From Gongronella butleri (Eukaryota > Mucoromycota > Mucoromycetes > Mucorales > Cunninghamellaceae): 64,000 nucleotides of DNA. Every line of letters starts with the position of its first letter. The first letter of the stretch is position 1. A program made the translations under genes and the position numbers. Positions 21,644 through 33,262 of the stretch are shown in pieces. Location of the stretch: the NCBI GenBank assembly GCA_025201375.1, contig JAIWZP010000027.1, forward strand, positions 62,001 through 126,000. Direction: 5' to 3'. Below the pieces are notes generated by a model. The model was not told the DNA's origin, made no database searches, and saw only the letters and a list, made by a program, of their open reading frames with translations.

Positions 21644-24600
21644 TCATTCTGCCACGGTGATGGGTTCCACGGGGGCAAGGCCGACCAGACGGCGTACTTT
21701 TTTCACATTGAGCCAGGAGGGAATATACACGGTGGGCTGCGGGGTGCGAATCATTGGTATTTCAAAGGGACTGGAGGTATCATCCAAGGCCACCGAGTCG
21801 AGCAACAGGATATCCGTCTTGGTGCCCGAGATCACGTGGTTGGCCACCGCCTGGAGCGTCTCGTTGCTGATGGGATTCTAAAAAAATGGCGAGGGTGTGA
21901 GGATCCAATTTGGCATTTTGGGGTCAATGTTGCTTTTTTTTTTTTTACCTCGTAATCGGCCACCACGTAATTGGCAATCAATTTTTGGATTTGTGTGGGT
22001 GACAAGATCCAGCAGGCTTCATAAATATTTTCAATGTCGGTGGGCGAGCCCTAAAAAGATGGGAAAAAAAAAAAAAGAGGTAAGCGACGCGCGTTTGCGA
22101 CTTTTTCAAAGATTTACCTTCTTCATCTGCAGCAATTTGGCGGCCTGCATGACGTGTTCGAGCTGCAGGATGCCTTCTGTGATGTCATGTGTCTTGCACC
22201 ACTCCTCAATACGCGTAATGTTGTATTGGATCTGCATGGCGCGCTTCCATGAGCTGAAATTCTTGCGCATGAGCAGGTCGTTGAAGGCCGTGACGCCAAT
22301 GAGCTTGAGCAGTTCCGTGAGCACCTGCATGGACACGGATGCCTCGAGCGCGTAGCATTTCATGGAGCGCCACACCTTGTTGAGCAGATTGAGCAGATTG
22401 TCCATGGTGTATGTCTTTTCCGTGCGCAAGAATCGGTTGTACAGTCGGCTCGAGTCGGTCGTGGCAAAGCCAGGCAGCGACTGCTGCTCAATGACTGCGG
22501 AAATCACCATCTTGGACAGGTATTTCTTCAATTCCTTCATGGCCGCGTGGAAAATGTTGTCCTCGAGGCATTGCAGCTCAAATTTGATGGTCTCGGCCAG
22601 CTTTTCAAAGTCGTTCCACGCCGATGTCTGATGTGGTTGCTGCTGGCGTCGCGAGCCCTGCACAAGCCATTGCTGTTGTTTGCGCTGCTCCGCCGTGCAC
22701 ACCATGGAAAGCAGCTCGTGCACATTGGACAACCAGTAAATACACGGAATGATCGCCTCCTCGCCCGTGAAACCCTGGATAAAAAAAAAAGAAGGGAAAT
22801 GAACAAAAAAGATCAAAATGCGCCATTTTGACCTTTTTTTTTTTTTTTTTTGCGGCGATGGTCTTACAAGGCATTGCTTTTGGATGCTGTCCATGACATT
22901 GAACAGGATGCGCTCCGACGAGGCAATGTAGTCCAGGCGCCACATTTCCATCACACAGATACCAATGGTGTGTGCAGGGAAAAACACTTCTTTTGGCGAC
23001 GGTGGGCTTTGGATGCTGGGCAACGGCATGCGCAGACCGCGGATCAGGCCCTCGACCAATTCCTTTTGTAAGCTCTGCTCGTCGCGCAACAGCGTGTGGA
23101 TCTACAAAGAAGATTGTCAAATTTAACGAAATTTCCTGTTTTCTTTTTTTTTGCATTTCATTTTTTTTTTTCAATTCTTTCTTTTACCTCGCGCTGAGCG
23201 TCTTCATCCATGTCTGCGAGCTTAAAGACGGAGCGGGGCACAAAGACCGAGGTGGGTCGAGGTGTTTTGGCAAGCATTTCGGCTTGACGAGCATTTTCGA
23301 GAGAGGATTTGGGGACGGCGGGTGCGGCCATGTCTGTCATACTGTTTCTGCGTGCTGCAATGGGTGGTTTGGCAATGGTTGGTGTGGGTGTCGGGGGTTG
23401 TTCGACTATTTCTGTTGTGGGCAGTGCGACAACGGGAGGTGGGGCTGTATTTGTGGTGGTGGATGAATTTGTGGTTGCCATTGCGGGCGCAGGAGAGACG
23501 CTGCGCGTGCGATTGGCGTTTCCGAGTGCGGCGCTTGCGTGGAGGTTTGTCGAGGAGGTTTGTCTGCGTGGGGTATGGAGTGCCTGGCTCAATTGGGCTT
23601 TGAGGGCCGCCACCTGCTGCTTCAAATCGGCGACCTCGCTGGCCTCGACCATGGTCGCCATCTTGTCGCGTGCTTGTTGCAATTCGGCCTGCGACGCGTC
23701 GAAATCTTGCTTGTGCTGCGCCACCTGCGCCTCCAATTGTTGCAAAGCACGGTCCTTGGCCTTGATCACTTCTTGCGCCTGTTTGTGCTCCACGGCCAAT
23801 TGCTGCTTTTCGGCCTCGAGGGCGTCCCATTGTGCCTGGGGCACCGTCGGCTGCTTGAGCTTCTCCTCGTGCCCCTTGAGCTTTGTCTCCAATTTTTCGT
23901 GCTTGTCCGTCCACGTGCGGATTTGCGCCTCCAGCTGCGCATGTCGATCTGCCATTGCCTTTTTCTCCTCGCGCTGCTCCGTCAATGCCTGCGTCAGCTC
24001 TACCACCTTCATCTCCAACGCATAAGACACTTCCTTGAGATGCGACGCCGATCGTGCCTCGGATCGAAGCGACACAAACTGCCGTGTCGCCATACGCCGA
24101 CGAATGCACGCCTGCACGCTGACAATCAAGTTCAGCTGGCGATTGAACGCTTGTCGTGCCAAGAAACCACGCACCAGTCGCTGGATCGTCGTCGCTGCGT
24201 GGTGACGCGCCAATTCCTGTAATTGGCGCTTAGCAATGCATGTACGACACGCTAATGGAAAAGAACAAAAAAAACGTGTCAGCGATTGCCGTTCAAAAAT
24301 GTAACAAAAAAAAAAAAAAAAAAAAAGAGGGTGGACGCACCGGCTTGCAGGTGAATCATAAATTGCTGGCGAGCCAGATATTGTTTGCGCGCTGCGTATC
24401 GTCGCCAATTGGTCTGGATGATCAAGCTCGCGCGAGCACGGCGGCGCGCCTCGAGGTCGGCCATGGCCACCTTGCGGCGGAGCACGCATTGTAGCGAAAG
24501 AGCCAAATCGCGCATACGAACATACTTTGAGCGGTACACGAAGCGCCTGATGTTCTTTTGCAGAAGCGTGGCGCACTCGTTAAAGCGGTCGGCGCGACGC

Positions 24601-27463
24601 TTTTCAAGGTAGGCAAGCTACAATGGGGGAAAAAAAAAAGATGAGATTGTGCCCATTTTTTCATATTTTTTTTTCGTTTTTACCTGGCCCGCACGGAAAA
24701 AGAGCTTTGTGCGCCCGACCTGATACATGGATTCGTCCTGGATGGTTGCGCTGAGGATGGCCGAGGCAAGGACGTGTGGATCAGGCTTTGTCTTTGGATC
24801 CCATTGCTGGAAAGAGACGAGTGCATAGTAGCGATCGACAAATTCTTCAAAGGTCCATCGCGACGGGTAGCCTTCACAGCTGATGCGGATGGTCTCGAGC
24901 ACACCGCACGCTCGTAATTGCGCGAGCACCATGTTGGGCTCGAATTCCCATGCGACCTTGGCCTCGTTGGGCTTGATACACCGGATATAGTGCACATTTG
25001 TCTGCCCAATAGTGTCCATGAGCTGGATCAGCGACAATTTGAAGATGGAGCCCAGCGTCGGCTTGCGGTACATCATGCTCATGCGCTTGGACTCGGGCGC
25101 TGGCGGCGGATTCGCGGCGGCCGCCGTCTCGAGCACCTTTTTCAAAAAGTCGAAATCCGTGGTCTGAAGCAATTGCAAATGCTCATCCGGCACCGTGTCC
25201 TTGTTCTTGTCCATAAAGTTGTCCGACTCGTACTGCACGTCATGCGCGTAATGCGCAATGGTAAACGCCTTTTGCCCAAAGCGGGGCTTTTTAAAGTACG
25301 TTTTGAAATCGGGCTTGTCAAAGTTGCTGTACAACTTTTGGATGAACCCGTCGTCGGAGCCAGACGGCATGCGCGATTCCTGATGAACAAAAAAAAATAA
25401 AAAAAAGAAAAGTGTTAGTCACACATTCTATGTGCTAGAATAAAACCCTTGCCTCGTCCAGCAGGGCCAAGATGCCCATGCGGCCTTCAATGAGATCAAT
25501 GCACTTTTGATTGTCTGTAAACTCAATAAAAGTCCAATCGATCTCTTCGCGGACGTATTCTTCTTGCTCCAGCTTGAACACGTGCTGATTGAATTGCTGT
25601 TGCAGCTTCTCGTTGGCGTAATTGATACAGAATTGCTCAAACGAGTTCTTTTTAAAGTGCTCAAAGCCGTAGATATCGAGGACGCCGATAAATGTCGCGA
25701 CGGCGCCAGGTTCTTGACACGACAGGCGCTCGTTGATCACGCCCACGAGCCATTCAAACAAATTCGCATAAACGTACTTGGCGACCGAGTCTTTGACGAC
25801 GAGCGCCTGTGCGGGGCTCAGGTTCGTGACAATCTTCTCGGAGCGCGTTGTGATTTGCTTGCGCACGATCCATTTGCGGAAATCGGCCGTCTTGATCCCC
25901 AGCAGACGCGTGGCTGTCTGCAGTGCCGCGTCATTCTCGGCGACCATCGCGTCGCCGCGGCCCGTGATCTTGATGTTACCAATGTGTAGCAGCGCCGCAA
26001 GCAGCCGGAAGATGCTCCATTGCAATTGCACAGACAGGCCAACTTTGGACAGCGACTGCTGCGTGTTGCCGAACTCGACCGCATCATTGACACCGGGGAT
26101 CGTCGTAGGCCCATTCTGATTCAAATAGTGGAACTGCGTGTAATCACCCAGGTCAAACTCCTTGCGCTCCGATGAAGGCGCGCCAGCGCAAAGCTAAAAC
26201 CAAATAAAAAATACAGCAAAAAGGTGAATTTCGAGGTCTGATGCCATTTGTCCATTCTCGTTACCTGGTAAAAGATGTGGTAATTGCGCTCGGTCTCGGG
26301 CTGGAAGATCAGACGCGAGCGTTCCAAGAGATACGTGCGGATTTTCGCGCCGACAATGTTGGTCGTCTTGTCAAATTGAATTTCAATATATTTTCCAAAG
26401 CGAGAACTGTTGTCGTTGCGCGTCGTTTTGGCGTTGCCAAAGGCTTCCATGATCGGATTGGTAGCTGGCAGAACAGAAATCGCGGTTTAATCGCTTGTCG
26501 CCGCTTGTGGCATGATTTTTTTTCTTTTTTTCTTACCCAGGATCTGCTCTTCGACCTCCGTCATGCCCGATTCCGACTTTTTCGTGCGCATCCCACCCAC
26601 CGCTTGATCGTCGGCGGTTGCAAAGTACCTCATGATGTACTTTGCGCTGACCGTCTTGCCCGCACCACTGTTCCATATTTGCAAAAAAAAAAAAAAAAAG
26701 TGAGCTGACGCGTTTTTTTTCTTTTTTCTCGCTCCTTCTCTTTTTGCCGTACCTTTCGCCCGACACGACGATAGTCTGATCTCGTTTTTCACGGATCATG
26801 CATCGATACGCTTCTTCAGCAATGGCAAACAAGTGGGGATCCATCTCGCCGCGGCGGCGGCCCGAATATTGCTGCACCACATCTGCCTCGTACAAGGACA
26901 CGCGATCAAACGGATTGACCGCAATCAGCACCAGACCCGAGTAGGTGTAAATCAAGTGTTGCAGATAGCGCGTGCGGATCGTGTGCAGCACTTTATTTTT
27001 TTTTAAAAAAAAAAAAAAAAGAGAGAGAAATGTCGTGTGTGAGATTTCTGTCTTTCCGTTTACCTGTGAGTGCGCGCGCGCATTCTCGCTCTTGCTTACC
27101 AGCAGGTTCGTTCAGGTAGCTAAGATTGGTCAAATCGTCGGTGTATTCCAATTTGGCCGGGTTGCGCAAGGGAGGCAAACACGCGCCATTGGTCTTTTCA
27201 ATATCGGCCAGCGTGCAGTCGACCGTGTATTCCTACAACCCCCCGAGATGCGCGAGTCAGCAAGGTTGCCACGCGCAAGCGACATCTTTTTTTACCTTGC
27301 GAGTCGAGTCGCCAATAAAGACCATATGGACGGCGTCGTTTGTCGTGCTTTTTGTCTGGCACGTTGCGGATATCCACGCCTCTTTACTATCCGTGAACCA
27401 CGCCTTGGTGCCTTGAGCAAACACCTCGAGCGTCTGGTCATAGCTTGGCCTTGTCGTCGTCAT
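21644..27463 (-). CDS. Class V myosin heavy chain (motor, IQ repeats, coiled coil, DIL cargo domain)
   Basis: The model has 13 exons: complement(join(21644..21877,21949..22050,22118..22774,22868..23101,23188..24251,24341..24617,24684..25379,25453..26193,26265..26464,26537..26667,26753..26990,27100..27232,27296..27463)), 1624 aa. The SH3-like N-terminus leads into the motor (about 60-760). The P-loop GESGAGKT (178-185) is assembled across the exon 3/4 junction, followed by the NDNSSRFGK switch I and DIYGFEHF with [15 protein letters not shown]. Light-chain binding IQ motifs span about 770-890, coiled coil about 900-1080, then a Ser/Pro/Thr-rich linker and a DIL globular tail (about 1290-1560). 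Myosin V moves secretory vesicles and organelles along actin toward hyphal tips. Intron 6 has a GC donor (25452-25451). Confidence 0.95.
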
Positions 27464-28795
27464 CTCTTGCAAAGCACAAATGAACAAAAAAAAAGGTTTA
27501 AAACGAAAAAGAGGAGACACTCAACTCGGATCATTAGTCTGGGGCAACAAAATTTTGCAGAGTATCCTCTTGTGTCACCAGGGCGCACCCGCTTGCGTTT
27601 CATTTTATTTCAGGCACCAAAAAAAAAAAAAAACCAGGCACCAGCAACCCTCTTCTCCCTGGTCTCGATTCATGCAATAGTAACAAACAATCATGCAGCG
27701 AGTCCAAATACAAATAATCGAGCCTTTCCCATCACGAAGAAAAAAAAAAGAAGCATCACATTGCTCTCCCCTCACTTTTTGGATACGATGGGGACAGCGG
27801 CGCGCCCATTTCTTTTTCATTTCATTACGAAACCTTAAATTTCAGACTCAATGACCGCGACAGGCCGATCCCGCCGAACCTCTGGGTTCATCTCCAATCC
27901 TACACCGCTCTCATTGCACACGGAGAATACAAATTCGGCGTTGTTGTGTTCATCATGCCTTGTCAGAAAAAAAAAAAAAAAAAAGAAGTGCACGAATACA
28001 GCACGGAGATAGATGCATCCAATTCGTGAACCACATTTTAAACCTAAGCTTTCTGCAAATACAGAGACAAGGAATGACAAGAACACTCGCTTGATTTTTC
28101 AACAAGATGAATCGAGAGATGAAGAAAAAAGGCTGCAAAAAGCTCTGACTTTTGTCATGCAGCGTTCAATGCCCTGTTGGTCGGTAATAGCACAGCACTT
28201 CATCGTAGGCGCATCATGTACTCTATGAATGGCGACCTATTGCTGGCGTGAAGACTGCAGGGCGCCAGAAAAAAAAGGTCCCTAAACAAAGAAAGGCCGT
28301 TTTTTTTGCATTTCGCTTTCTCTTGTCACTAAAAAACTCCATGCACTGTGCGTGGCATTACATGCTGCGTGTCCGCAGCTGCTATAACCAATCACTTCAA
28401 GGTTCTATTATGCACAATAGTAAAAGGTATACTCTGAAATCTGGTGCTTTTGCAAGTTGCAATCTTTCGCGGCACTATCATAAAACCCATTTCTCATGAA
28501 CGCTGGACAGAACACATCAGGAAATACAGTACAATATTGAGGCTTACTGAAAATCCAGAAACCTGCTAATGATGAAGGATCAAAATGGAGAAAGCTGGCA
28601 CTTTTTGTTCCACAACACTGATTCCTTGATCATTACACTATCACTTGTACAATACACATTTAAAATCTATGGGGAAGTCACTGCTGCAAGTGGGCATTCC
28701 TAATGCACGCCTTGTCTCGACTTGGAATACATCAGAAGCCGGCACCTGAGAAAGTGCACAAATAAATACAGTACTGCACAGTACACGATTACCCA

Positions 28796-29225
28796 GGATA
28801 GCTACGAAAATGGCCAGGATAGCCACCAGGATAGCCAGGATAGCCACGAAACGGGCCTGGATAGCCAGGATAACCACCAGGATAGCCAGGATAGCCACCA
28901 GGATAGCCAGGATAACCACCAAGATAGCCAGGATACTGTAGCCACCAGGATAGCCAGGATAACCACCAGGATAGCCAGGATAGCCACCAGGATAGCCAGG
29001 ATAACCACCAGGATAGCCAGGATAGCCACCAGGATAGCCAGGATAGCCACCAGGAGGATAGCCAGGATAGCCACCAGGATAGCCAGGATAGCCACGAAAC
29101 GGGCCTGGATAGCCAGGATAACCACCAGGATAGCCAGCAGGATAACCACCAGGATAGCCAGGATAGCCACCAGGATAGCCAGGATAGCCAGGATAACCAC
29201 CAGGATAGCCAGGAAAGCCATGAAA
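28796..29225 (+). repeat. 21-bp minisatellite (AGGATAGCC / AGGATAGCCACC)
   Basis: About 430 bp consist of alternating 9-mers AGGATAGCC and 12-mers AGGATAGCCACC, mostly joined as a 21-bp unit, about 20 units in all. Occasional variants are ACGAAACGGGCC and one interruption with CTGTAG near 28935. Because all unit lengths are multiples of three, several frames stay open (Gly-Tyr-Pro-Gly, Leu-Ser-Trp and Ala-Arg-Ile repeats). Confidence 0.9.
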
Positions 29226-29929
29226 ATGGCCAGGAAACTTTTGTTCTGCGGTCCCGATGTTGTACTGTACGTAAAATTTGATACTGTACCGGTATAATAC
29301 TGTAGAATTGAGTAAAAGTTCTCACATGTTGTCCCCGTTACAGTAACAACCTAATAAAATTTGATCGAAATAATCGCACTTTGTCATTCGTACAGTAGTA
29401 CGCGATTTTACGCTATTAAATTTTGGCCTTTGGCGGCGTCTCAAACTCGCGATTACTGTATCAAGTGTTTTTTTACTAAACGAGCAAAATACTGTAAAGA
29501 TCGCTCGAAAGTGACACCATTCGATTCCAAATCAAATTTTATTATTACTACCGTACATCCATGGGCATCGCGTTAGTTCATGATGTCAGCAGCAGCCAGC
29601 ACCACTCATCAGCAGTGCATGCATTCTTCGGAACTGGCTGGGCGCTCATCAAAAAGCGATTAAAGCCAAAATGCGGCTGCCCAATTCTTACTTTTTTATA
29701 CACAGTACTACAGTATCACACAACAATTCAAGATAGGCTATGCATACTCCCATACAGGCAGTACTGTAATAATAATAAGCTACTACTGTAGCTAGGTACT
29801 AGCTAGCTACCTACTGTAACTACCACGCACGCACGGCGCGGTGCTCAGATTAGGAGCTCAGATCGGACACGCCCGATTTTTTTGGACTTGAAAATACTAT
29901 TTTGCATTCATCTCGCCGTCTGCATGGTT

Positions 29930-30975
29930 GATCCCGTTCAAAATTAGCGGCATCGGAATCAGCGCAAAATTTGCAACAAAAAAGCTTAAAACCCCAAAGC
30001 GCTACGACCACTTTTGAAAAATTCAGGGGTCACTCAGGGGTCACGAATTTCAATCTCATAACATGCCTAATTTGGGGAATTTCGAACTCCGAGTGATCAA
30101 TGCATCCCAGGTAGGTAATTCCGACTATTTGCTAAATTGGCAGACAAAATGCCAGGTTGCCCCAACGTAGGAAAAATGTCCAAAGGGTGACGCATGAACG
30201 GCGATCCACTGAGAAAAGTGCCTACTTTGGCAAAGTTTTTTTTTTTTGCAAAAATTTAAGGTTTGACACTTCCAAATTTAGGTGCGTAAATTGCATGGAA
30301 TATTTTTCTGTATTTTTTTGCAGGTTTTTGTGCGCTGTAGAGTGGGCTGCTGCAAGCTGGTGATGTGGTGAATGACCGATGCAAAAAGTTAAAACCCAAG
30401 CTAGCGCCCTGCAAGTCATCCCATTAGATGCTTTGCCCCCCTGTTTTTCATTAAATATAAAGTAAAAATCGGCGGTTGACTAGACAGTTGTCGAGCAACT
30501 CGCCATTGGATTTTTTGTTGAAAAAATGTATTTCCTCGGCCAGTTTTGATCAGATCGCCGTGAAACTTGTTTCATTCGGTGGAGATTCAGCAGCAGCATT
30601 TGACACGTTAAAAGTATCGTTGGTTATTTTTCCAGTTGTCGGGAAAAGCAAGTATGAAAATTGATCCAATGTTTGATCGACTTTTGCAAGCGGGCAAAGT
30701 TCATCCATCGGGCGAGCAAACAACCAGGAAATGACACCCGAGTGCGTCTCTTTCGATCGGTGCCATTTTACCACGATGCACAAAATAATACTTGGAGAGA
30801 CTCGTGGCGGATTTGTGGAAATGTCAGAATTTTGGATATCTGCACAATGACTCGGTCGACTCCTGGTTTGAACGATTTTTCAAAAAGAGTCGCGTCGGTA
30901 AAACATTATTATGTGTAGACTTTAGGCCACACAACTATGATGATTTGTGGCATTTAATTCTGCATTTGTAAAAAT
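29930..30975 (+). repeat. Dispersed repeat family A, copy 2
   Basis: This is the second copy of the 1.1-kb repeat found at 16375-17460, in the same orientation. Long shared words continue to the right end (ATGTGTAGACTTTAGG against TGTGTAGTCTTTAAA, then TGCATTTGTAAAAATGTC). It carries a short local duplication of the word CAGGGGTCAC. Confidence 0.75.
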
Positions 30976-31499
30976 GTCGAGATTTCGAATTCATTTGCAA
31001 AACGATCCAGTCAATCTCGGGGTTTCATGTTGTGTTGTTGAATAAGGCGCGGCGAAATAGTCAAAGGGCAAAGGGTGGGAGGCAATCGATTCATGATTTA
31101 TGTTGGTCATCCATGGATTTGTGCCAATTCTTGAAAACGGCGCATACCACGAAAACGGCCCGATCAACATCTGGTTTTTTAATTTTTTTTGATAGAGAGA
31201 CGCTGAAAAAGCCAAGTGGCAAAGTTTGGCGATGATCGAATTATGATTTTACCGCGAAATGAATTTTACAAAAACGCGCTACAGCCAAATTTTCAGCAAT
31301 GCCGTGCTTCCCGACAAACTACATGATTGCCTTTTGGATTTTTATTTTTTTCTGAGAAGAGAGGAGCAACATCCACTACAAGCAAAATTTTCGTGGAGCT
31401 GCGATGAGTCCTTGGTGACGAAATTTTTTTTTTTCGAATTTAGAAAAAAAAGGGTGGGTCAGGAGGTCAAAATGCATCTGGAGGGTCCCCCGCTTTAAG

Positions 31500-31945
31500 A
31501 GATTCAAGTCTAGACAGAAATCCAAATCTGTTTGGCAACCTACACACCAGCGCTTGGAGAGTCATCTCATTAGGTACATTGACATCCTCTTTCTGATCAA
31601 ATCTGCAATAAAAACCGGGGGTTGACTTGACGGATCGCGAGGAAATGGCGATTATAGTCAAACTTTAGAAACTTGAATTTCTCGACCAGTTTAGGTCGTC
31701 GCACGTTAGTGAAACTGGATCATTTGACAGAAAATTAAATTCTGCATATTTTATCGCAGCAAGCGCGCTGTGGATTGCCTTGTTCGTTGCCGAGAAAATT
31801 GGGATTGAAATTTTAAATCCGGCGTCGCCAGTATACAAAGGTTGCGCAATGCGCATCGACTTTTTTGCTGGGCTAAGATAAAATGATCCCCGCGCGCGTC
31901 TCTTCCCACTTGCAAGTATTCAGCATGGTTGAATAATAACAATTT
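31500..31945 (+). repeat. Possible divergent partial copy of repeat family A
   Basis: The order of short words matches the right half of copies 1 and 2: a TCATCTCATTAGGTAC block, then AAATCTGCAATAAAAA, GTTGACTTGACGG, GGCGATTATAGTCAAA and a GAAACTGGATCATTTGACAG block. Similarity is clearly lower than between copies 1 and 2. Confidence 0.45.
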
Positions 31946-32639
31946 AACGTGCCAGGGCCGAAATTATAAATTTCTGGAGAAATATCGATTTTCTCGTCAA
32001 CTGCTCGATCAAATCCGGGGATTTACAGTACTTTGTTTCCGAGAAGCAAGTATCCAAAATGCACAAATGACATTAAGATTCATGGAGCGGCAGACACTCG
32101 TCAGCGCTCCGTGTTGATTTTCATACTGTAAATTGGGATTTTCTAGCGATTTTGCAAAGGGGTCAGTCAGCATTTAGGGTAATAAAATTTATGTACTCAG
32201 ATCTCCACGCCAATCACACCCTGGGTAAACATGCTTCGTTTATCAACGAAAATGTTACAGTATTACTGTAAAACCAAGGGCTAATCATCTGATTTTGGCA
32301 TAAAATGTGATTCTCTGTATTTTGTCTGTTGTTTGCTTTTTTCGATATATAATATGATACAGTAATACGACGTAGGGCGCGATTTTTGTCATACTGTAGT
32401 GGGGCTAAAATGCTGTTTTATGATATCATATGTTTTATGTAAGGACGCTCGCTGAAAATAAATATTTTTACTGTAGACGCCAGCAAGTTTATGTAGGCTG
32501 ATGAAACGGTTGGTGCTGCTCGTCGTTTTTCATCCCTGATGAAGCCTTCCAACCATTATTTTTTCTTTGAAACTAATAATGTAAAAAATTAAAAAGTAAG
32601 CAAGCCCTGCTGGAGCATAACCAAAACATAAGCGAACGC

Positions 32640-33115
32640 TGTGGTGAAAACCGCGTATGATACAACAACAACGTTCGTAAAAAATTGAACGAACGCTGTG
32701 AAGTCTTCGCGAACGTTCGTAAAAAAATACAGTAAACGACCTTTGTGAAGACTTCGCGAGCAATGAACAACAACGTTCATACTGTAAAAAATAAAAAAAA
32801 ACGAACGTTGTGAAAACGACTTTGCGACGAAAAACGCATGCACCACGTTCGTAAAAATTCAAATGAACGTTGTGAAGTCTTCGCGATCGTTCGTAAAAAA
32901 ATACTGTAAGCGAACGCTGTGAAGACTGTACGTCGCGAGCGAACAACGTTACTGTAGTAGTTCGTAAAAAATCAAACGAACGGTGTGAAGTCTTCGCGAA
33001 CGTTCGTACGTATCATAAACAATAAACGAACATTGTGAAGACTTCGCGAGCGAACAACGTTCATAAAAAATTAAACAAACGTTGCGAAGACTTCGCGAAC
33101 AACGTTCAATCAGTA
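32640..33115. repeat. Array of about nine 48-66-bp units with internal dyads
   Basis: Units follow the scheme AACGAACGYTGTGAAG, then W, then CTTCGCGA, then a variable insert, then AACGTTCGTAAAAAA. CGAACG at the left and CGTTCG at the right of each unit can pair. The central GAAGWCTTC is a near-perfect palindrome whose middle base alternates between T and A from unit to unit. Spacers often carry ATACTGTA or ATACAGTA. Units differ by indels and point changes, so this is an old array. Confidence 0.75.
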
Positions 33116-33262
33116 AAAAAAAAAAAAAAAAAATCAAACGGAGCAATCTTCAACATGGTGAAAATACCAGTTTTCTCAAAATTCAACAGGAACCTGTCTG
33201 ACTAAAAATTCCAGCGACCATGCCAAACGGCCCAAGTCATGCGAGATAATTGTACATTTATT

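Larger units (their letters stand above)
27464..33262. other. 5.8-kb gene desert rich in repeats
   Basis: No family-like coding sequence lies between the myosin start and the PCC beta stop. The left 1.3 kb probably includes the myosin promoter. The remainder contains family A repeat copies, a 21-bp minisatellite, a dyad array at 32640-33115 and dozens of TACTGTA/TACAGTA motifs. It is A/T-rich compared with the gene blocks. The longest frames here (28722-29325 and 32530-32946) are by-products of tandem repeats. Confidence 0.65.

Noticed and set aside
28722..29325. Long open frames on both strands (191 and 178 codons) that could be a repetitive Gly-Tyr-Pro or Trp-Leu-Ser protein
   Set aside because: They arise only because the minisatellite units are multiples of three. 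There is no conserved flank, promoter or splice context.
32530..32946. 138-codon minus-strand frame with repeated YERSRRLH peptide
   Set aside because: It is a by-product of the dyad array. The array reads through other frames equally well and has no domain.
32640..33115. CRISPR-like array
   Set aside because: Unit lengths and repeats are irregular, spacers are low-complexity, no cas genes exist and the genome is eukaryotic.
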